DNA from: Goniomonas avonlea
Taxonomy: Eukaryota; Cryptophyceae; Goniomonadida; Goniomonadaceae
NCBI GenBank assembly: GCA_003573635.1
Contig: QUTJ01031500.1
Coordinates: forward strand, 1-12,280
Direction of reading: 5' to 3'
Length of the DNA: 12,280 nucleotides
The stretch's first letter is position 1, and each line of letters begins with the position of its first letter. A model generated the notes under the pieces. That model had not been told where the DNA came from and ran no database searches. It worked only from the letters and a program-made list of their open reading frames with translations. Of this stretch, positions 1 through 11,705 are shown piece by piece. The position numbers and the translations under genes were made by a program.

Positions 1-2871
<2,871 letters not shown>

Positions 2872-2901
2872 TCATGGTCATATTGTTCGCCATAGAAGCG
2901 T

Positions 2902-3096
2902 TCATTGGTTGTTTGGAATTCTTTGTGCCTGTGTTGTTGCTTGCTCCTTTTTGACCAAATCAAGCAACTCAATGTTGGCCCATCTCCGGGGTCCGGCAAA
3001 AAAGCCACTCAAATCAGCAGCCTGAGCTTATGAGCAGCGGCTTGGTCGTGTATGCATATGGCGGGAAACCAACTTGCCCACCTGCACATTCTTCAT
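2902..3096 (-). other. Possible upstream coding exon(s) of the isoleucyl-tRNA synthetase gene
   Basis: On the minus strand an ATG at 3096-3094 opens MKNVQ (3096-3082). A plausible 60-bp GT-AG intron follows (3081-3022, donor GTGGGC, acceptor GCTCAG). It leads in phase to a 39-codon open stretch (3021-2902) containing GFFAGPRRWANIELLDLVKK. The frame is the same as that of the synthetase exon at 2374-2778. Joining the two needs a donor before the TGA at 2904-2902: a weak GTC after codon 22, or a GC donor after Gln 31 (exon end 2929), both meeting the acceptor before 2778. A rival start is the ATG cluster at 2905-2873 (MNASMANNMTM), but I found no in-phase junction from it that keeps the basic extension. 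This is inference; the stretch could also be untranslated leader. Confidence 0.3.
2906..3094. promoter_or_regulatory. Divergent promoter region between the synthetase and DGQHR genes
   Basis: Between the head-to-head genes at most about 190-220 bp remain for two promoters. An inverted CCAAT-like motif (attgg) sits near 2905. I see no TATA box. The extent depends on the unresolved synthetase start; part of this stretch may be exon. Confidence 0.35.
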
Positions 3097-4854
3097 GCTT
3101 GTGCTTCGCTCCTGTTCGCGATCTCGGGCAGCTCTTGTGCGGACAGGCTTGCGGTCGTTCTCGGCTGATCCTCACTCCGAAGATTCAACAGCAGCGAAGC
3201 TTGCTCCGTTTCTCCAGGCCCAGGCTAAACGTCTTGGTCCTGCGTTGCTGAAAGCTCGAAAGTTCGTACTCAATGCTCTTGCACACAGCATTACAGATGA
3301 AGAACGCTCTTATTTTGTTCCGCATCACTCAGGGGCAAAGCCTTCTCCTCCTGGAGCTCCACCTCCTGGGTTTTCGTTAGATTCCGCTGACTATTCTCCG
3401 AAGCCAGGCTCTGAACCCCAGAACACTCCTGTCGCACCTTCAACTCAGTCCAGCCCCGCTCCGAAGACAGGCTCCGAGCCACAGCACACCCCTGGCGCCC
3501 CTGTAGTTCAGTCCAGTTCTGAACCTGACGTCCTGACTCCTCTTGCAACCGAGACTGCTGTTATTGCTGAGACTGTTGCTCCTCACCCTGTTTTTGGGAA
3601 GTTGATTGCCGACCTAGGCTTCAAACGGCTCTACCTCGCACCTTTGGTTCGTCGACATCAAGGCCTATGCTGTCTAAGATATTGATGATTTTACTCAGGA
3701 CTCGCTGGCGCGCGCACCAATCTGGCAACGAAACCGAGCGTTTCGGCCTGATCGTGCCGAAGCCATCGCCAAGTCTCTGCTCACAAAAGCAGCACAGCAG
3801 CAAGGTGTCGGTTTGCCCGGTGTCATCACAATGTTCAAGGCGCCCGGTGAAAATGGAAATCTTGGAATTATTGATGGCCAACACAGGCGAGTAACCTCCT
3901 GTGTTTGTGTTCTTGATTCTAGCTTGGTGATGTCTGACCGATATCAGACTCTCCTCTCTGTCATCTCTGTCGGTGTCTTCGTCTGTGTCCCTGTCTCTGT
4001 CCCTGTCTCTGTTTCTGTCTCTGTCCCTCTCCGAGCCTCATCCGTCGTCAGGATTGGCGCGGCGAAGATTCTTGCAGAGATTGGAGCCTGGGACCCCATG
4101 ACTCCAACAGTTGTGGTTGAGGTACGTTGCTGAAGGCAACACTGTCCTATTGACAAGATTACAAACACCTCACAGGTGTTTGAGGTTGAGACCGAAGCCC
4201 AAGCTTCAGCTCTCTTCACGGACATAAACAAAGCCGAACCTGTGTAAGTGCTGCTGGAGAGAGAGAGTCATGATCCCAGTTCAGTCTGACAGAAGAGTGT
4301 TCGTGTGTGATTGACGAGGGTCTTGCGTTTATTGGGTGTGATGCTAATGGTTGACAGGCGACTGGTTGATCTACCCGAGGGCGGAGCCGACGACAACGTC
4401 CGCAAGCTGCTGGATGCGGCTGTCTCCTCGCTCGCGCAGCGTTATTCTGAAATGTACGTGTTTGACTTGGTTTGGCATGCTCACTAAGCCTGCTCAGGTT
4501 CTCTTCTTCATCGCGCTGCCACGCTCCTCACCTGAACGTGGATGTCCTTCGTGACGACCTCTTCCGCCATGATGTGATGCAGAGGCTGCCCACACCCACT
4601 GCTTCTGCTCTTTTGGATTGGATTTTGGAGCAAAACGCAAAATTGGCCGAACTGTACGTCAATTTTGCCCCAAGCAGATGTGTGCCCCATCTTGTATTTG
4701 CTCATATTCGCACAGAGATGACGAAGATTGGAGGAAAATCCTCGGCAAGGGCAAGAAAAAGGAACTATCTGCTGCTTCCATGAAAGCTTTGAACAAGGCA
4801 AAACTACACGGACTGTTTCTTGGGCTTGATCAACGCTGGTTGATTGAGAAGTAA
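3095..4854 (+). CDS. Mitochondrially targeted DGQHR-domain (ParB/DndB-like) protein, 7 exons, 422 residues
   Basis: Exons 3095-3646, 3699-3886, 4052-4121, 4176-4243, 4358-4453, 4498-4653 and 4716-4854 join without a phase error into 422 codons plus TAA. The ATG at 3095 was chosen because it opens a classic presequence: Arg-rich, no acidic residue, with RTGLRSFSADP resembling a mitochondrial cleavage site. Residues about 75-165 are a Pro/Ser/Thr-rich linker with two PKxGSEPQxTP repeats. The domain follows: HPVFGKLIADLGFKRLYLA, PIWQRNRAFRPDRAEAIA, LGIIDGQHRIGAAKILAEIG, ALFTDINKAEPVRLVDLP, then SRCHAPHLNVDVLRDDLF and a basic tail ending LGLDQRWLIEK. IDGQHR plus a following F-x-x-I-N-K-x-x-P-V is the signature of the DGQHR family, known mainly from prokaryotes and including DndB of the phosphorothioate system. 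Cellular role is unknown. Five introns are GT-AG of 44-114 bp; the second is GC-AG. Confidence 0.85.
3887..4051 (+). other. GC-AG intron inside the DGQHR motif
   Basis: The exon ends GGC CAA CAC AG and the intron starts GCGAGTAAC, which fits the AG|GCAAGT consensus of GC donors. The acceptor is GTCGTCAG at 4051. Only this pairing restores H-R-I-G-A-A in phase; the nearby GTAACC donor gives a wrong frame. The intron is 165 bp and carries a CTGTCTCTGTCC simple repeat (about 3956-4032). Confidence 0.8.
3956..4032. repeat. (CTGTCT/CCTGTCT)n pyrimidine-rich simple repeat
   Basis: Imperfect tctgtccctgtctctgtc iterations lie in the GC-AG intron, just upstream of its acceptor. They may act as an extended polypyrimidine tract. 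Confidence 0.75.
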
Positions 4855-4967
4855 TCCAGGAGTTCACTCATTATTCCGGTCGCTCAAGGGAGCCAGGTTT
4901 TCGTCAAATATTTGGTGATTCGCAGAAGTATATATTTGTTTATTACGGCTCTCTTCTGACTTTGTGG
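4855..4967. other. Tail-to-tail intergenic spacer
   Basis: 113 bp separate the TAA of the DGQHR gene from the TGA of the opposite RAB5IF-like gene. It is AT-richer than its surroundings (tatatatttgtttatt at about 4929). Both 3' UTRs must lie here or overlap. I see no canonical AATAAA within it on the plus strand. Confidence 0.6.
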
Positions 4968-5483
4968 TCAGGTCTGAAACAATGTGTAGGTCATGACCCA
5001 ATAAAACTGTGGAGTGTCAGACAAGAGTCAAGCCATGGGCAAGGCTTACCAAAAATGATCCATATGCAACAGGGAACCCCTCCTTGATGATATCCCACCG
5101 GCCACCAGCGTCCTCTTCATCGCAACCCAAAAAACCGGTGACGAATCCCAGAGGGAACACGACGTTGATCAGGCAAAACCTTGGGAGTCAATGAGAAAGA
5201 ACCAAGCATCACCGCCAAAAAAGACAACTCACGCAACGTTTCCGACCAGGCCTCGCACTGGCACCAGGCCGAAAATGATCCCAACGATCAGTGCCTGAAA
5301 TTGCCGAAACCAGTGCAACGCCTCCTCGAGTTCATCCTACACGCATTTGTGTTGACTGAAGAACAAGGAGATGCGCTAGTCGCTCACCTTGAGCCAATCA
5401 TTGTCCCTGCTCAGCACTTTGCCGAGCAATTTAAGTGGCCGCTTCTCGGCGGGCCGCTCTTTGTCCTTGGTCGTGCGCGACAT
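4968..5483 (-). CDS. RAB5IF: RAB5IF / Rab5ip-family ER membrane protein, 4 exons, 122 residues
   Basis: Exons in coding order: 5483-5388 (from ATG), 5336-5233, 5179-5050, 5006-4968 (to TGA). Introns are 51, 53 and 43 bp, all GT-AG, and phases match at every junction. The product starts MSRTTKDKERPAEKRPLKLL, then WLKDELEEALHWFRQFQALI, GLVPVRGLVGNVAFCLINVV, CDEEDAGGRWDIIKEGF and ends YWVMTYTLFQT. This follows the vertebrate RAB5IF (C20orf24) pattern: a D-E-x-L-x-x-x-x-x-W-x-R-Q segment, a hydrophobic hairpin with P-L-x-G-x-x-G, FCLIN, an acidic DEEE-x-GG-x-W-E/D loop, KEGF and a final membrane span. The human protein has about 137 residues, so this one is full length. From family knowledge, RAB5IF works in the ER with translocon/multipass membrane-insertion partners and was first found as a Rab5 interactor. 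A plus-strand open frame (5181-5513) over the same bases is a shadow. Confidence 0.9.
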
Positions 5484-5612
5484 TCTGCCTTGCTGAAAGG
5501 GTCACACGGATAAGGCTGTATGAGTTTGTGAGCGTATCACTCGTTAGGAGTTTGAACGCCGGTGCTCACCAAAGAGGAGCTCGCCGAAGCACGCAAGTGC
5601 ACAGCGGCCAGC
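5484..5612. promoter_or_regulatory. Short bidirectional promoter
   Basis: Only 129 bp separate the ATG of the RAB5IF-like gene (minus) from the ATG of the poly-Q gene (plus). Both promoters and both 5' UTRs must share this space unless one gene has an upstream non-coding exon. I see no TATA box. Confidence 0.5.
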
Positions 5613-7038
5613 ATGTCGCGGGTGAATGTCCAAATCCATGGGAAAAATGACAAACCATTGACGGTAGGACGTGATCCTGATGCTGTACCGCGCCCGATCA
5701 CACCCGTTTTTCGCAGGTGCAGACACCTTACGATGACAACACAACCGTGACAGATGTGTGTAAGCGTTCGGCGAAGCTCATTTTGCTTCCCGACGCGACA
5801 TTTAATGTGTTTCAGGTTGCAAAAGGTATTGTTCAGGCTTGAAATGTTCTTGTCGAACTTTCGTGCGCAGGTACCGACAAGAAGGTTCCGGTGAGCAAAA
5901 CCTTGAAGGTAAAGACCCTGGTCCAAACTTGGGCAAGTCAGGAGTACCATCTTGAGCTCCACCTTGTTGGGGGACAAGGTCCAGCCACTGGTTCGAAACC
6001 ACCGACGCCAGGGATCGCACACCCCACCCTGCCGAGCACACCTGGAGCAATGACACCAAAACCGCCCACGCCGTCTACCTCGAGTTCGCTTCAACAGCTG
6101 CGTGACCAACTGCAGCAGCAGCGCGCGGGCTCTGCAACTCCAGGCAAACAGTCACCAGTTCCAGCTCCCTCGACTCCTCGCGCATCCTCTAGCTCTCTTC
6201 AGCAGCTCCGCGACCAGCTCCAGCAGCAACGGCAGGGCAGCTCAACCCCAGGCAAACAGTCCCCCACTCCTGCGCCCTCAACTCCCAAACCCCCAGCCTC
6301 TCCCAAGCCTCCTGTATCTCCTGCACCTGTCTCCAGCTCTCTCCAGCAGCTGCGGGACCAACTGCAGAGTCAGCGCCAGGGCACAGCAACTCCTCCGGTT
6401 CCGCAATCGCCGAGAGGCCCGAACCCGAAGGTTTCCCCATCCCCCAGTGCCGCACGTTCGCTCCAGCAGCTTCGTGATCAGCAGCAGCAACGCCAGGGCA
6501 CTGCCAGCGGGGGGCAGTCGCCGACGCCCGTCCCTTCGACACCTACTGGGGCGTCACAGCTACAAAAGTTGAAAGAGCAACTGCAGCAGCAGCAGCAGCA
6601 GAGGCTGATCGAGCAGGTCCCCAACACCATGCAGAACTAGCCCAAGGCTCGAATGTCACTGTCTTCGATTGGATTAGGCTGCTCAGGCGTTATTGCTGAT
6701 GCTCAGTCGTTGTGATTGCGATCTTATCCCTGCTGCTAATGTGCCAAACACCGTCTAAGCAACAGCCCCCCCAAGCTGTAACAGCAGCCGCAGGCCACTG
6801 CCGCACGCAGGAAGTCGTTAGAAACGTCTGGGGCCCGAGGAGGAGCACCGGACTCTCCCAGTGCCAAGCCTGAGTCGTCGGCGGCCAGGCTGCAGCGTCT
6901 CCGCAACGAAATGGTGCGGGAGAGTGTGTGTGAGAGTGAGTGAGTGAGTGAGAGAGTGAGTGAGTGAGAGAGTGAGAGAGAGTCTTCAGTATCCTGGGAA
7001 CGCAGAGCAGCAGATCCGAGACCGACAGGCAGGCAGGC

Positions 7039-7093
<55 letters not shown>

Positions 7094-10000
7094 AGACAGA
7101 GAGTATGGCCGGAGAAGGAGCACCAGACTCTCCCAGTGCGAAGAGTCGGCGGCCAACTTGACCGCCTCACACACCAACGGACACAGAACACGGAGGCAAA
7201 GGCAGGCAGAGAGGCAGACAGACACACACAGAGAGCAGGCGAGCAGAGCACTCAAGACTGACCCACTGCTGCACAAGCGCCAAGGGTCGTCGTCCTCTGT
7301 GTAGGTAGACACAGAGGCAGACGGGCAGACAGGCAGGCAGACAGACAACCAGCCAGGCTGACAGAGGCAGACAGACAGGCAGACAGACACAGAGAGAGCA
7401 GGTGAGCAGAGCGGTCTTGCCAAGACTGACCCCACCACAGCGCCAAGGATCGTCGTCCTCTGTCCCCGGCTCAGCCCCGGGAACAGCACCTACGAGCCCG
7501 TTCGGGTCTCGTCGGCCCTACAGGCAGACAGGCAGACAGGCAGACAGGCAGACACACGGGCAGACGGACAGGCAGACAGGCAGACAGACAGGCAGGCAGG
7601 CAGGCAGGCAGGCAGACAGACAGACAGACAGACAGACGGGCAGACAGACGGGCACACAGACAGGCAGAGAGACGCACACACACACAGAGAGAGAGAGAGA
7701 GAGCAGGCGAGCAAAGCGCTCTTGTCAAGACTGACCCTGCTGCTGTCCAGCGCCAAGGATCGTCGTCCTCGGCCCCCGGCTCAGCCCCGGGAACAGCACC
7801 TACGAGCCCGTTCGGGTCTCGTCGGCCCTCACTCTCTGCCGCGCCGCCCAAGGTGAGCGATTTGACGGAGTTTGTATTTGATTTGTGAGCTCGGTGTTCG
7901 ATTTGTTATGTGCGGCGTAGGAGCAGACAACGTCGGGCGAATCCAACTGCGCTCACCTCACGCCGACTCTCTCTCTAACTCACTCATTTTCCACCCCTTT
8001 CCACCTCTTTCCGACTCTCTGCACTCTCTTCATTCCACCTCCACCAGTCCACCTCTCTCCAACTCTCACTCTCCACCCCTCTCCAACACTCTCACTCTCC
8101 CCTCTCTCCTCCTTTCTCCACTTCTCACTCTCCACCACTCTCCACCTCTCTCCACTTCTCACTTTCCACCTCTCTCCACCTCTCTCCACCTCTCTCCACC
8201 TCTCTCCATCTCTCCACCTCTCGCCACTTCTCTGCACCTCTCTCCACCTCTCTACACCTCTTTCACTCTCTCTCCACCTCTCTCTCTCTCTCCACCTCTC
8301 TCCACCTTTTTCCACTCCCCTCCACCTCTCTCCACCTCACTCACTCTCTCTGCACCTCTCCATCTCTCTCCACCTCTCTCCACCTCTCTCTCCACCTCTC
8401 TCCACCACTCCACCACTCCACCACTCCACCACTCCACCTCTCTCCACCCCTCTCCGATCCCCCCTCAACAGCAATCGCCCACCCTGGAGGACTCTCTGCG
8501 CTCCCAAAACCCCGGCACTATTCGAATTCCACAGCCAACCATCTCTGGGACAGCGACTCTGTTGCCTGCCTCGCCACGCCAGGTGCGCACTGCATGCTGC
8601 GCTCCAACTCCCCGCGCACTCCCGCATACTGCATCACTGCTCTCGTGTGCACTCCTGCACACTCCTGCATACTGCACCACTGCACCTCACACTCCTGCAC
8701 CGCACACACACTCCTGCATACTGCACCACTGCACCTCACACTCCTGCACCGCACACTCCTCCGTGCGGTCCCATCCCCATCACCCATACCCCCATCACCC
8801 ATACCCCCATCACCCATCCCCATCACCCATCACCCATCAACCATCACAACTGTCGCCCATGCGTTTGTTTGACCTGCGCTGCCGTAGGACTCATGTTGGT
8901 TGTTCGCCTGTTTGACTCTTGTCCGACCAACCCGTGCTTGCCCTGCCCCGCACTGCTTCACGCTTGGCCTGCCCCCCGCTCTGCTTCACCCTTTTTCCTG
9001 CCCCCCCTGGACTGCTTCACCCATTGTTCTCTCACGTTGCCCTCACAGCCAAAGACGCCCCCGCCACCGCTCAGCAACTTGACCGTGTCCGCTTCCCCGC
9101 TGGCTGTAGGGTCCCCTCCCCCGGCTCCTCCAAATACAAGCGCCACGGCGCAAGCTCTGGTCAGTCCCCTCACGGAGCAACAACTGAGCGCAGTCGGCCT
9201 AGTAGTGGGCACAGCCCCCAGGACGTTCACTCGCCATTCAGCAACTTCACTGTCCTCCCCCCCGCCTCCGGGCACTAGCGCGAGCCTCATGAACCAACAA
9301 CTTAGCGCAGTAGGCCTAGTAGTGGGCACCAAGACGTGCACCCACCACTACTTTCACTGTCCCCGCTGGCCATAGGGCCCCTCCTTCAAGCACTAACGCG
9401 ACCGCGCACGCTCTGGTCAGTCCCCTCACGGAGCAGCAACTTAGCGTAGGAGGCCGAGGACGTTCACCCGGAGTGGGAGCGGTGGGCGACAGGATGACAG
9501 TAGGTCGGTGTACAAAGTTCCGCCAAAGGCCTCAGACTCGGCCGGAAAAGATGAGGGTGGGGTGCGACTTTATGCCTGATAGCCCCTGGTCCCGGATAGT
9601 GTTGCTGGAGCACATCGAGAACGTGGGGTCGTGTTCTAACCTTCACATAGGAACAGCGTATCGTGTCTCAACGGCTGGAACGCGAGAAGAAAGAGGAGGC
9701 AGAGAGACTGCAACGGCAGGCAAAACACGAGGAGGTGGGTGAGACAAGATACACAGGCGAGCGCTCGCGCGCGCACACACACACCCTGTTTGTCTACCTG
9801 CCTGTTTGACTGTCTGACTGTCTGTCTGTCTGTCTGTCTGTCTGTGTCTGCCTGCCTGCCTCTCTGAGTCTCTTCCCAGACACTCAGCCGGTCCTGCCGC
9901 CCCTGCCCCCTCCCTCTCCCTCGCTCTCTCTCTGTTTCCCTCACTCCCTCCCTCCCTCCTCCTTCCATGCTCTTCCCTCGCTTCACGTGTTGTGAATTCC

Positions 10001-11674
10001 GTCAACGCCAGCAGAAACTGCACCAACTCCGAGAGCGGAGCCTTCTCCCTCTTTGCTCATCCCTTGACCCCTTCCCTCAGCAACAACAAGCTTAGGCCCG
10101 TCAACGCCAGCGGAAACTGCAGCTCAAGAGCAGAGCCTCACTCCCTCCCTCCCTCACCCTCCCCCCCTCCATGCTCCTCCCTCTCTTTGCTCATCCCTTG
10201 ACCCCTTCCCTCAGCAACAACAAGCTGAGGCCCGTCAACGCCAGCGGAAACTGCAGCTCAAGCGCAGAGCCTCCCTCCCTCCCTCACCCTCCCTCCCTCC
10301 CTCCATGCTCCTCCCTCTCTTTGCTCATCCCTTGACCCCTTCCCTCAGCAACAGCAAGCCGAGGCCCGTCAACGCCAGCAGAAACTGCAGCAACTCCAAG
10401 AGCAGAGCCAACTCCAGGAGCAACAGGCGCAGCTTGTCAAACAACAGCAGTTGGAGCTTGTGGAGCGGGCGATGCAACAGCGGCAAGAGCAGGAGCAAGA
10501 GCAGGAGAAACTTCGCCAAGCGCTCGAACAGCAGCAGCAGCAGCAACAAGACGAGGAGGAGGCGCGCTTGCTCCAACAGCAACGTCAACTCCAGGCCGAG
10601 CAGCAGGAAAAACTCTCACAAGCTCTCCAGCAGCAGCAGCAGCGGGAGGAAGAAGAGGCACGCCTCTTGCAGCAGCAGGAGCAGCAGCAACTGCAACAAC
10701 AGCACCAGCAGCAGCAGCAACACCAGCAGCAGCAGCAACTGCAACACCAGCAGCAACAACAGCAGCAACAACAGCAGCAGCAGCAGCAACCACAACAGCA
10801 ACAGCAACACAGCACAAACCCAGCCGATATGCCGCCGCAAGCTGACCTTCGGCCACTCCAGGCCGCCCAGCCCCAGCCACCGCCACAACACGCAGCACAG
10901 CCGCAGCAACCACAGTACGCTCCAAGCACAAGCGAGCCACCCCCTCAGGCATGGTCACAGCGCGGCCCCCAGACGCAGCAGCAACAGCAGGGACGGGGCT
11001 CCCAGTTCGAGCCACTCATACCCCAGCAGCAGCCCCAGCAGCAACAGCAGCAACAGCAGCAGGGACATGGCTCCCAGCTCGAAGGCCAATCACAGCACGG
11101 CCCACCCCAGCAACAGCAGCAGCAGCAGGGACATGGCTCCCCGCCACCGCAAGGCCAATCACAGCACGGCCCACCCCAGCAACAGCAGCAGCAGCAGCAG
11201 CTGGGGTTGCGGCCAGAGCAACTGCAGCACCAGCAAGGCCAGCACCCCCAGCCCCCCCAGCAGCAGGGACAAGGTTTCCGTTCAGATCCACCACAGCCAC
11301 AGGGGGGACAGAACCAGCAACTCCACGGTGACTGGCCGCAGCAGCAGTTCCATCGGACCACCCAGCAGCCAACCAACTCAGGACTGGAGGCACTGCACCC
11401 CCCAGGGGACTACAACCAGACGCAGTACACTGACCGCAACCAGCCGCACGTGTACGCACCAGAACAGCAACAGGGGTTCAGCCAGGAGGAGCAGCAGCAG
11501 CAAGCAAACCACCCGAGGGCTCAGGGCCGCTCGTTCAGCCAGAACCAGCAATCCTTGTCGAGTCCGGAAGGCTTCTACAGTCCACAGCAGCAGCAGCAGC
11601 AGCAACACCAGCAACAACAACACAGTCCACAGCAGCACCAACAGCAGCACCAGCACCAGCAGCCCTACAGTCCA

Positions 11675-11705
<31 letters not shown>

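Larger units (their letters stand above)
6914..7750 (+). repeat. Intron 4 of the poly-Q gene: (GACA)n microsatellites interleaved with decayed exon copies
   Basis: The donor is ATG|GTGCGG and the acceptor GTCCAG at 7750. Contents: GTGA/GAGA repeat (about 6924-6982), GACA/GGCA tracts (about 7023-7093, 7316-7390, 7522-7670), and copies of the ends of the two flanking exons. On the minus strand these tracts read as meaningless Cys/Leu/Ser/Val repeats. Confidence 0.75.

Noticed and set aside
5000-5005. AATAAA as polyadenylation signal of the DGQHR gene
   Set aside because: It lies at the acceptor edge of RAB5IF exon 4 on the other strand (antisense of TTTTATTGG); its position is explained by coding and it is 145 bp past the stop.
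5181-5513. Plus-strand 110-codon frame
   Set aside because: It lacks an ATG start, and the minus strand encodes the spliced RAB5IF-like protein with matching phases and family motifs.
7441-7734. Constitutive exon running into GACA repeat (RQTGRQ tail)
   Set aside because: It would end in a simple-repeat tail and stop at 7732-7734; the downstream copy at 7751 has the complete exon with acceptor and GTGAGC donor.
6736-7756. Minus-strand Cys/Leu/Ser/Val-rich frames (CLSVCLSV)
   Set aside because: Reverse translation of the GACA microsatellites in intron 4; no real protein.
7872-8915. 347-codon Ser/Pro/Leu frame
   Set aside because: It spans the pyrimidine minisatellite and the predicted exon 6; it has no domain and is explained by stop-free C/T repeats.
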